From Channallabes apus (lineage: Eukaryota; Chordata; Actinopteri; Siluriformes; Clariidae): a DNA stretch of 64,000 nucleotides. Location of the stretch: assembly GCA_030522415.1 (NCBI GenBank), contig CM060125.1, positions 4,088,401-4,152,400 on the forward strand. The letters run 5' to 3'. Shown one piece after another: positions 22,861 to 32,317 of the stretch. Each line of letters opens with the position of its first letter. Positions within the stretch are counted from its first letter, which is position 1. The notes under the pieces were generated by a model. The model was given only the letters and a program-made list of their open reading frames with translations, did not search any database and had not been told where the DNA came from. Made by a program: the position numbers and the translations under genes.

Positions 22861-23760
22861 TCCACAGCGCTGCGTTATCTTCTGCCCTGTGTGTTTATTG
22901 CAGTCAGCTATCTTATTGCCCAGCGTCCTGACGTTGACTGACAGCTTCTATTAAAGCAGCATGTCCCTGCAGGGAGCAGATACATTAAATAAAACAGTTA
23001 TTGCTCCTCCTTGTAAAATACGGCTGCTAAATAGCTTCTGTGAGCAAGACACTTTTGAGTTTTAATTTGAGAGACGGCTTTATAACCGCGGCGCAATTGA
23101 CATCGGCCTTTGTTTCTCGTCTGTAATGATTGTGTACATATCGCAGGTTGAATTGATGGTCCTGTCTACTCATGGGGCTTTGTTCAGATTTAATGTGCGC
23201 TTTTACCAGCAACGCCTGGACATGGATTTTATCTCTCAATCCTCCTTGTCTGCTCCTCCTCCTCCTCCTCTTCTTTCCTCTCCTCTTCTGTCTTCCTCCT
23301 CATCTTGTTATCAGGAGCTGTTGCTCTGGAGTGGCCCAGGGCTCTCATCTGGATATGAGATAAGCTTTTCTTTCCATCTGGATGCATGCATGGCAACACA
23401 ACAAAGGTTCCTGTTCGAGCTCAGCTATAGAAATGGGCCCAGAATGGCGCTGTAATAATGATGTATTTATTACAGAACACTGATGTCCAATGTTGTCTCC
23501 CCCCACAACTTCCTCCCCCCTGTGAAGCTTGGTTATCTCGGTGCCGACAGCGTGGCAGCTGCTGCTCCTCTTTGCTGTCGATGTCATGTCCGCTGTGTTG
23601 TGTGAGCTGCATATTAAAAGCTTGATGGAAGAAGCAGTTAAATGCGTGCCTAATGGCAAGGAGCTGGCAAAATTAATACACAGTTTAATTTGTGGTTATG
23701 ATACCATGCAGTGCACAATGAAGTAAACGGAATTACCTCAGTCACCTTCTCCATCTCCTG
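22861..23760. promoter_or_regulatory. Candidate conserved non-coding block
   Basis: GC-balanced, repeat-free apart from a CTCCTC run at 23250-23310. Features include CAGCTATCTTATTGCCC near 22905, GCGGCGCAATTGACATCGG near 23088 and AAAATTAATACACAGTTTAA near 23669. The 109-codon and 104-codon open stretches on opposite strands overlap each other and look non-coding. Function is inferred from texture only. Confidence 0.3.
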
Positions 23761-24120
23761 CACATCAGGTTATGGCATGGCATAACATAATTAGCACATT
23801 AAAAAAAAAATTCTTAGCAGGCGGAAAAGAATACTGACCCTGATACTGTATTGAATAAAACAAATACAATTAGTCAATATTGAATCGGGACAAGTTTATT
23901 ATGATACACTTTGTATGTCTAAACCTCATGCTCAGATGCTGTAAAAAAATTATTTGGGCGAAGGGACATTTTGTAGAATCAAAGTACAGCCTGTTTCTGT
24001 TTCTTTAAAGTACACTGAATTTTTTGGTGTTTCAACCTATTTAAATAAAGGGTGTAATTTCAACTCAAGTAAATGTGTAAGCTGAACATATATAAATAAT
24101 GGTAAATATTAGTATAATTA
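23761..24120. other. AT-rich unique DNA
   Basis: No gene or repeat seen. Confidence 0.4.
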
Positions 24121-24137
24121 TGTTGTGTTAACTCATT

Positions 24138-24488
24138 CATTCATTCATCTTCTATACCGCTTTATCCTGTATTAGGGTCGCGGGGACATGGAGCCTATCC
24201 CAGGAGACTCAGGGCACGAGGCAGGGTACACCCTGGACAGCGTGCCAATCTATCGCCGAGCACACACACACACACACACACTCATCAATTTGGGAACGCC
24301 AATTAGCCTAATCTGCATATCTTTGGACTGTGGGAGGAAACCGGAGTACCTGGAGGAAACCCACCAAGCACAGGGAGAACATGCAAACTCCATGCACACA
24401 GAGACGGGAATCGAGCCTGGCCGGGAATCGAACCCAGACCCTGGAGGTGCAAGGCGACAGTGGTAACCACTACACCACCGTGCCGCCC
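24138..24488 (-). mobile_element. Full-length tRNA-derived SINE (Mermaid/DANA-like)
   Basis: Minus strand. The head at the right end reads GGCGGCACGGTGGTGTAGTG with a B-box-like GGTTCGATTCCC. The body includes GTTTGCATGTTCTCCCTGTG, and the ATGA-repeat tail is at the left end. A perfect 17-bp direct repeat TGTTGTGTTAACTCATT flanks it (24121-24137 and 24489-24505), the longest target-site duplication in the window. It is the best reference copy of this family here. Confidence 0.95.
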
Positions 24489-24505
24489 TGTTGTGTTAAC
24501 TCATT

Positions 24506-25859
24506 ACATATAATTATTTGCAAGCTTATTTATTTAAAGTTGACATAATATCAGCATGTAAAAGCTACATGAGGCCCAACTCATTCTTAAGTGTAAGCAA
24601 CTGCAACATATATGAAATGATACATTACACTGACTGATAAAAAACATTGATTTTGTTTTGATAAGGATATGAAATATCACAAGATGTGAGTAAAATATAT
24701 TGTGCATAAACACTCAAAGAAAATGCGATTGCCCCCTAGGTCAGAAAAAGTATTAAAAATAATGTATCATAGGAGCTCACTTCTGTCTCAAGGAGGAAAT
24801 CGACTATTTGTTGGACTCAATATCGAAATGTGCTGCTTTTTCATGGAATCACATGTGCAAATACGAGCACGACAGTTTCCCAGTAAAGCCCTAAAAGAAA
24901 CATCTGATTTTGTCCAACCCCCCACTGAAATCTTGGCTGATGATGGCAGTGTTCTAGCTGACAGACTAGCCACTTGTTCAACTTCGACCATTAACCTGAG
25001 AGCGGGAGACAGTTTGCTCCGCCGTCTTGCGCCACCGGCACATTTATCGCCTGTGGACAGACTAATGGAACCTGGCTGAGGTGTGTTAACAATTTTTCTA
25101 TCGATTAATGACGAGGAATCACAGCCAGACTGAACTTAGCCCATGAGATTTAGTGGCTTTTAAGGTAGTAGGGATGAATATAATGCTTTAGAAAGAGCTT
25201 GTGCACAGGAGATATATGACACCTGCTACATTAAGCTACATTAAGCTTTAATACGTCTTCATTACTGGCAGGCCGCCGGAGCCCCTCAAGGTTGAAATAG
25301 AGATCCACCTTTCATTATGCCACCCATCATCGCCCTGCGCAGAAGATATCAAATAATAATGGAAGTGGTGAAACAGTTCTGCCCGACTTGTTAATGTTAA
25401 TCGATGTATTAAATATTAAGGATTTCCATAATGGGACGTCAGACAGCTGCTGAGCTGCGCACTAAAGGCCGAGTTCAGATTCTCCAGGATTCCGGCACAG
25501 ATCCAACTTTTCTCTTCTAAGTAATTAAATAAACGGAAGTGTAATCACTGACCTCATAGCCTGTGACCTATGACCTCTGCTGAGGAATGTCTGATTCATG
25601 ACGCCTCTCTAAACACACACTTACACACATACTGTATGTCTGCATGCAGGTGCTTAAAAATATAAAGAAATCGAATCAAACCCTGAATTGGGCCAGACTA
25701 GAGCTTTACAAAATATACTCCAAAAAATGTATCAATAAATGGATGATGATGATGATGATGATGATGGTGATGATTGTTATTGTTGCTGTTTATTTGCTTA
25801 AAAAAGAAAGAACAAAAGACTTGGCCAGTCATAATCACAAATACATAAATAAATAAACA

Positions 25860-25913
<54 letters not shown>

Positions 25914-26120
25914 TATGTTATTTAGATTTAGGTGTTTAAATAAGTAATATACGTAATTGCAATTCTCTTATTCTACCACATCCCAAACTCAGACATGGTT
26001 GGGGAGGCCGTTGTAATTCAATAAACTGTCTGTAATGCAGTTATTTTTAAATAACTTTTGCTTTTTTATGCTGCATAGTAAGATCAGCAACTTCTAAAGT
26101 ACTTAAAACATCTTGTAAAA
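24506..26120. other. Unique DNA with candidate regulatory texture
   Basis: 24840-25560 is GC-balanced and repeat-free, for example ATCGATTAATGACGAGGAAT near 25100. A 125-codon open stretch (24702-25079) has no domain or signal that I recognise and is overlapped by an antisense frame. Triplet repeats (GAT)n at 25743-25767 and (ATT)n at 25862-25911. Confidence 0.35.
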
Positions 26121-26125
26121 CACTG

Positions 26126-26230
26126 AGGGGTAGCTCAGTGGTTAAAAAATTGGACTACATTTTGGAAGGTCCCAGGCCTTTAACTCTCAAAAGTATAAAA
26201 ATAAAAAAAGGCTGTAATGTAAAGGCAAAA
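26126..26230 (+). repeat. Possible SINE head fragment
   Basis: GGGGTAGCTCAGTGGTTAAA followed by GGAAGGTCCCAGG resembles the tRNA-like head of the SINE at 61222-61476. It is short and decayed, with no tail or target duplication. Confidence 0.35.
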
Positions 26231-28500
26231 GCCATGCCACTAGCAAGAAATGTGTTTCCTAATTATGATGGTTGAAGTTAAGTTCCTGGGTTATATGTAG
26301 ATGATTTTCTGCATCTCACTGCTGCCACTTGTAATATTTGTTATGAATTTAGGGAGATGTTTTATCAGTTTTTTTTTTAGACAGATTTTTTTTTTTGCTA
26401 TAAGGCAGGGCTATTGAGCTTTTCCTGTTGTTTTAAAGCAAACTCATCGAGCAACACATCAAAACACTTTCACAATGACTTTCTTTGCACTACAAATACA
26501 CAAACACATGATGCATTTCAAGCAAACACTCACTGTGATATGGACTCCACACACTTGTGGCATGCTGTCGAAACTTTCTCAAACATGGCCATGTTGGATT
26601 CTTGTGCACCGCATATAAGGCAGGACAAATAAACCCAGCACAGTTAGTAGGGCAGACATGGCCCCTCCCCTCAATCAGCCCTGCCCAGTGTGTAGAAAGA
26701 AAACATGAGGCCCTGCAGGACACCGAGCTCGGACTCGCCGCTACATACAGTATTCCGGCCCAACGGAGCGGGTGTTTCTCTTTCCTTCAGATGCTCGAAA
26801 GGCTTGTGTGCCGTTTGCCCTGCACCCTCTGATGTCTTTTTGTCTCTTCATGTTATCAAAATAGTTACAAATCACCTGAAACTCAGCACCTCGTTCCAGG
26901 ACGGGGTGTCATCAACGTTTCTCTGTTACATTGACATTTAAATAGTTTGACTTACTGCTTTATTTATTTCATCTAAAGGATCGGTTTCACAAAACATTAA
27001 AGACAGACGATTTTCCAAAGTTGTAGTCAGTCAGCCTTAGTAGCTCCAGGGCACATTGACCAGAATTACAAAATGTAATACTATCCAGCTTTGAGCTACA
27101 AGATCTTCTCTTTTAAGAAGTAATTTTTTAAAGAGGAGGGAAAAAAATAAACGTTTTAGAAAACTTTGAGAGAAGATCTTGATATGAAATTATATTTGGT
27201 TAGAAGTTATAAAGCTTTGGAAAACAGTGATATTGGTTGTTCCAGGTGACAACATCTACTGTGTACTGTAATATGTTAGCATTGAGCTACAAGATGACAT
27301 TGAATCCATCTTTACACTGTATAGACTTATGATTGAAGATTTTGGGTTAAATGCTTCTATTATTTGCTAGCCACATTAGCCTCATAACTGCAGCACAAAA
27401 CAAAGAAAGCAAACTTTAGAATGGCAACACTTGGCAAATGGACTACATTTAATGACCTTGGTGATGTTTTCCTTGTACACAATAAAAGATTCTGCTAAGA
27501 CAAGAAGAAAAACGTCCGAGGTCTTAGGTGCTTAAAATGGCGCAGGAGCTTTTGCAACAATTATTGATGACAAAAAATTCTCCATTTGTCGTGCAGTGAC
27601 ACTTTTAAAGTCTGTAATGTGGAGTTGTTGCCAATCTCCGGCCGGGAGCAGATGGGCGAGTCAGCAAGATGGATCAGATGCCACATAAATTGGTGAGTGC
27701 CAGCGAAAGTGCCGAGTGCCACGGATGTCTGTGCTTTATAGGCCAGAGCGGAGAGGAAAGCTGCCAAAGGCAACAGCTCAAACTGTCTGCCCGGATTATT
27801 CCCTGTTCAGCACAGGAAGGGATAAATTCTAACGATATTATCCCTGTTGCTGGTTGAAAGTATACTGAAATATAAACACAAAGCAAATATGTCCTCATAG
27901 TGATTTGCTAACAAGAAGAATGCCATATTATCAGTGAGATAATATGAAAAAAAAAATAAAGATTTTTGCCCCCCAAATAAATATGCTCAATTTTATAATT
28001 AATGGCAAAGTGAAACTCATTTTTTTCAATAAAGGCCAAGTAAAATGTATTACTTTAAAAATAATTACATGTTTTATGTTGTTTGAATAATGACAGATTA
28101 TGATGAAATGTGAGTACATTTGCTTTCTGATTTAAGTGGTTGATAGAGTCCTGGAGTTTTATATCAATGCAGATGTGAGGCTGAATATGAGGCATGCTAT
28201 GGCACACAGCACCCTAAAGCCGTTATTTACTTTCCATCGCCACTTCATCTCAGCATTACTCTAAAAAGTGGAGTCTCCGCCCCTGAAAGAGTGACTTCAG
28301 AGTCAACAGGCTTCAGAATCTGATTAGCTTCTGCATTTCTGTGTGTATGTGGTTTTTCCAGCTTTTCTATTTATTTGGCTATATTGTACCTCTTCTTTTT
28401 TTCCCAGAGAAAGCCTGTAAAAAGTAAAAATAAAACAAATTAACCTGCACTTGACCTTTATAAAAAATAAAAATAAATCCCAACAGTAAAATATTTCAAT
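26231..28500. other. Unique DNA, partly GC-balanced
   Basis: No gene seen. A 13-bp inverted repeat (CAAGATCTTCTCT at 27099-27111, inverse at 27169-27181) could form a stem with a 57-nt loop. The stretches 26500-26830 and 27580-27860 are repeat-free and could be regulatory. Overlapping open stretches on both strands show no coding signature. Confidence 0.35.
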
Positions 28501-28516
28501 TTGTGGCGCAGGCGCT

Positions 28517-28527
28517 GTGTGTATGTG

Positions 28528-28566
<39 letters not shown>

Positions 28567-28615
28567 GGAGAGGGGGAATCAGCCACTCCCCTTCCTCCTC
28601 TCTTATTTGAGTTTC

Positions 28616-28701
<86 letters not shown>
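28517..28701. repeat. Opposed (GT)n and (CA)n microsatellites
   Basis: A GT-rich run at about 28517-28562, then 58 nt of unique DNA, then a (CA)n run at 28621-28701. The two runs are complementary and could pair as a hairpin. Confidence 0.9.
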
Positions 28702-28704
<3 letters not shown>

Positions 28705-28841
28705 TGTAAAGTTTTATGGGTAGTTTTAATGGTTAGTTTTATCGGAAAAACTAACTGAATCACTGCTGTAAAGTAAAAGTAAAACAAATTAACCTGCACT
28801 TTACCTTTGAAAAGTATCACAACAGGGCAGTGTTTCTATTA

Positions 28842-29597
28842 GGCTACGTTTACACTGCCAGGTCTCGATGCTTAATTCCGATTTGTTGCCTATATCTGAT
28901 TTTTTTGACCGTCTGTTTACACGTTCTTTTAACTATGACTCATATCCGATTCACGTGTTTATACTTGCCATACCATCTGAAACATTGCGCATACTTAAAG
29001 GGAGGTTCTTGCGCTACACACTAGCCAAGAAAGATGAAGGTGAAATATGCTTAACGCTATCTCTGCTGCATATGCAAAGTTCGCGCACCATGGTTTTAAA
29101 ATGGAGGAGGAGGGGGGAAAACCAGCATAATTGCAGCCTGCACATATGCTTCATTCACCAAATACTGATTTAATGTTATTTAGCCCAAATAAGCATTAAC
29201 ACAAGGCGGGGTGTGTGTGTGTTGCGGGGGGGGGGGGGGGGGGGGCGTTGTTCTTTTCCTCTTCCATGTCACCTGCAATGTTGTAATTCCACAGGCGCTT
29301 CCACCGGAGAATAACATTACGTAATTAAACAGCGAAGAAGTCGCAGATTTAATGACGTACAGAACAAAATGCCTCAGGAAATCCGATCTGTCTGTTTACA
29401 CGACAATCACATTAGCATATATCTGATTAATATCCGATTTATTTCCACATATGAAGGAGGCCTGAAACCGATCTCGAAATATCGGAATGCATGCATTTTT
29501 GTCCTGTTTACATGGACATAGAACATATCCGATATGTGTCACATATGAGCAAAAAATCGGAATTGGGTCAAATTTACCTGGCAGCGTAAACGTAGCC
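28842..29597. mobile_element. PIF/Harbinger-type MITE
   Basis: Terminal repeats GGCTACGTTTACACTGCCAG and GGCTACGTTTACGCTGCCAG (one mismatch in 20), followed by GT on both arms. The flanks are TTA (28839-28841) and TTA (29598-29600). The 3-bp TWA duplication is the Harbinger signature. Subterminal regions repeat ATCCGAT/GTTTACA words in inverted order. No transposase or Myb-like gene. The 101-codon open stretch inside (28868-29173) has no recognisable domain. A 20-nt G-run lies at 29226-29245. Confidence 0.85.
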
Positions 29598-29604
29598 TTA
29601 GAGA

Positions 29605-30215
29605 GCGAGAGTGTCTGTGTAAGTGTGAAGCCGAGATGAGGAGGGTTATGTGTGAAGTGGCACAGTGTCCAATGAAGCGCACACACACAAATGCAGAGAG
29701 AGAGAAAATAAATCTTTAACCTCTCTAATGAGACTTGCTTTTGCTTTACAGTACGCATACAGACACAAAATAAAATGTGTTTTACGCACACACAGAGCAG
29801 GGGAGATGATTACCCACAATTCCACAGCGCAAGAGAGAGAAAAATCAGTTGTGATCATGTGACGCTCGGCAACAAAACAAGAAGCGCATGCATGATACAT
29901 CATACTCGGTACTTGTAAACCAAGACTTGTTAGTTTTCCAAGTCAAAATGTATTAAAAATATTTGCTCGTCTTGAGGAACACTCGCAAACCGCGTTACTC
30001 GCAATCTGAGGTTCCACTGTATTTCATACATTTTAACTTGTTAAACGAGCGAGGTATTAAAATACGAGTACTGTAGTACATATACGATTTGTCCTTACTC
30101 CCATGCTCGGTCTCAGTGCACACGTCACTCGTATAGTCAGCATCCGGGCACATGCACTGTTTACTATAACATTGTGACCACATTGTGCGCGCCTGTGAAG
30201 CATTTTGTTTTTCAG
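29605..30215 (-). repeat. DNA-transposon relic with a CAGTGGAACCTC end
   Basis: On the minus strand a terminus TACAGTGGAACCTCAGATTG lies at 30002-30021, followed by GCGAGTAACGCGG-type words. Similar words (AAACGAGCGAGGTATT, AATACGAGTA) continue on the other side, to about 30070. The ending resembles the relic at 10300-10338. Boundaries are unclear and the left side abuts the Harbinger MITE. Confidence 0.4.
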
Positions 30216-30264
30216 CTGACTTTGTTATATTGCCACTTTCATAGCTGAGTTTAAACCTGACTAT

Positions 30265-30420
30265 CTGAAGCAACCCAAGATAATAACACTGCTTCCAGAG
30301 GCTTGTACAGTGGACACTATGCTTGTTTCATTGCTTCATGTGCTTATCCCGATGCACCAATCACTCTGGGAAAGGGTCGATCTGGACTCTTCAGTCTACA
30401 TAACCTACACAATTGTCCAA
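30265..30420. repeat. Dispersed repeat fragment related to 5895-6260
   Basis: AATAACACTGCTTCCAGAGG near 30280 and TCTGGGAAAGGGTCGATCTG near 30364 match words of the relic at 5905-6010. No ends seen. Confidence 0.4.
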
Positions 30421-31423
30421 GGCATGCAAGTCTATTAGAGCAAACACATTCACTTAAACATATGATTTGTCACTGCACTACTGTCAGAGCTGAGCAACTG
30501 AATAAAAAAACAACAACAATGGTATTCTGTAATAAACTTTATTTAATCCATGTTCATCACAATCTTTGACCCTGTTAAAAAAAAGTTAAATATAAAAAGT
30601 AAAAAAGATGTCCTTTGACAGCATATGACTCAGTATATGAACAAATATGGTCGTCAACCACCCACAATATTTATTTAAATATGCTAGTGATAAAATGGCA
30701 AGTTTGGATACAGTTAGAAATTATTAAACTTCTACTATAGTTACAAGCTAAAGTTTCCTTTGAGTTTACACACTCTCAAGTCCCTATGAGTGACAAAAAG
30801 GACATGGTATTGGCTCGGCTCCAGCCTGACACTATTCCAAGTTTATCTCATGTAGGCAGACATAGACCCTGAACAGGGCTTCATTCTGTGTGCTCCTCTT
30901 TAGCACAATTGACTTGTCATGTATTTCACAGCTAATTAGACCTTTACAAATGAGACCTATGTCCACTGATAAGGACGTTGGTAAATTGACCGTAAAAGCA
31001 GCCATTCAATTGGGCATAATGAGCGATCCAGCAGCAGTAATCAGGATTAATTAATATGCCTTTATTACAGTCAGGAGATCAGGAGACAGCAGAGTGGGAA
31101 GGGGAGAAGGCCATTATGGTTCACTATCTGTGTGTTTTGTTAGAACCAGGCACCGTTAAACAGAGGAGTCAAAAGGTGAGTGTAGGATCAGAAGTATACA
31201 AAGGATTGTTTACATGAGAACCATTTTTATTTTATCTTACGTTTCACCCAGGCATTCATTCTGCTTCAGAGGATGGAGATTCCTAGATCAGTATTTGTTT
31301 TCGTTCTAAGCGTGAAAAATATCACGTACATTTCAAATTATCAAATGCGATAGGATTATTCTTGGAATTAGTGCACAAATTCAACAGTCAAAGAAAAGTA
31401 CTTCATAAAAGTTTACTCCACTA
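30421..31423. other. Unique DNA
   Basis: No gene, RNA or recognised repeat. Confidence 0.4.
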
Positions 31424-31763
31424 CACGTAGACAGAGGTGTAAAGTAACGAATTACATTTACTCGCGTTACTGTAATTGAGTAGCTTTTTTGTGTATTTCT
31501 ACTTTTTAAAGTAGTTTTTAAAATCTGTAATTTTACTTTTACTTAAGTACGTTTTGTTTGAAGTATTGTAATTCGCTACATTTTAAATCATATTTGCTAC
31601 TGAGTAAAAAATAAATGAATGAAAATGCTAAAATAATACAAATATTATACTTTTGCGCTCGCGCGTGTGTATCATGTCCTGGTCACGCGCCGCTCCAGAC
31701 TCCACTCCAGATTTTCTGACATCGGCATCTTCCTGACCTTCCACACGGTCGCTTCCGCCTTGA

Positions 31764-31800
31764 GAGTGACGTCATCGACTAGCGCGACCATATATAAACC
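31764..31800 (+). promoter_or_regulatory. CRE plus TATA motif inside the hAT element
   Basis: TGACGTCA (the full cAMP-response element palindrome) is followed about 15 nt later by CATATATAAACC, a TATA box. The same arrangement is kept in the relative at 52760-52800 in inverse orientation. It may be a leftover transposase promoter. Activity is inferred. Confidence 0.5.
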
Positions 31801-32011
31801 GGAGAGAGACGCCGGAAAGAGGAAAGATTGTGATTTTGGCGTTTTGATATTTGGTTGTGTATTCCGGTTTTTACTTTTTGCCTCCCATTGACTTTGATTA
31901 TTGCTTTGTCCCTTTGGTTTGGTTGGTCTTTGTATATATTTGTAGATAATTTCACTGTTTTTGGTTTAGGGAGTCCGAGAAGGTACCTGTATTTTTGTTT
32001 GTGTGTGTGTG

Positions 32012-32317
32012 TGTCAAGATGGACTAACCTGAGGTGACCAGAAGACGTAGCTTTAGCGGTTAGCCCAATGTAGCGTGGAGGATAAACCCAAACGCGGAAA
32101 GAAGCGAGTAGGCAGGATAGCCACGCGATTTAGTCTAAGAACTCTCACAAAAACGGAGTAAGGGAAAAACACAAATTTAACCCACGTCCTGTAGATACAC
32201 ACACAATATCAAAAGACAACGGAACCAACATGTGAGTACTCACGGTTTGCTGAAACGACAACTGGAGCTGACATGGGCCGAACTCAATGACTGAGCGGTA
32301 AGCCATCGTTTGTTTAC
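32012..32317 (-). repeat. Gypsy-1 3' LTR, truncated
   Basis: Matches 36165-36470 of the intact LTR. The 77 bp that would form the start of U3 (plus 36471-36547 in the other copy) are missing. At 32318 the sequence passes directly into integrase coding DNA, so the polypurine tract is gone as well. Confidence 0.95.

Noticed and set aside
24702..25079. 125-codon open frame in unique DNA
   Set aside because: No recognisable domain, signal or splice context, and an antisense frame overlaps it. The GC-balanced composition makes such frames likely by chance.
28501..28704. Open frames of repeated VCVC and HTHT
   Set aside because: Microsatellite translation only.
31667..31891. Open frame repeated almost identically at 52710-52892
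   Set aside because: The repetition is explained by the shared hAT element, and the frame runs straight through the CRE and TATA motifs.
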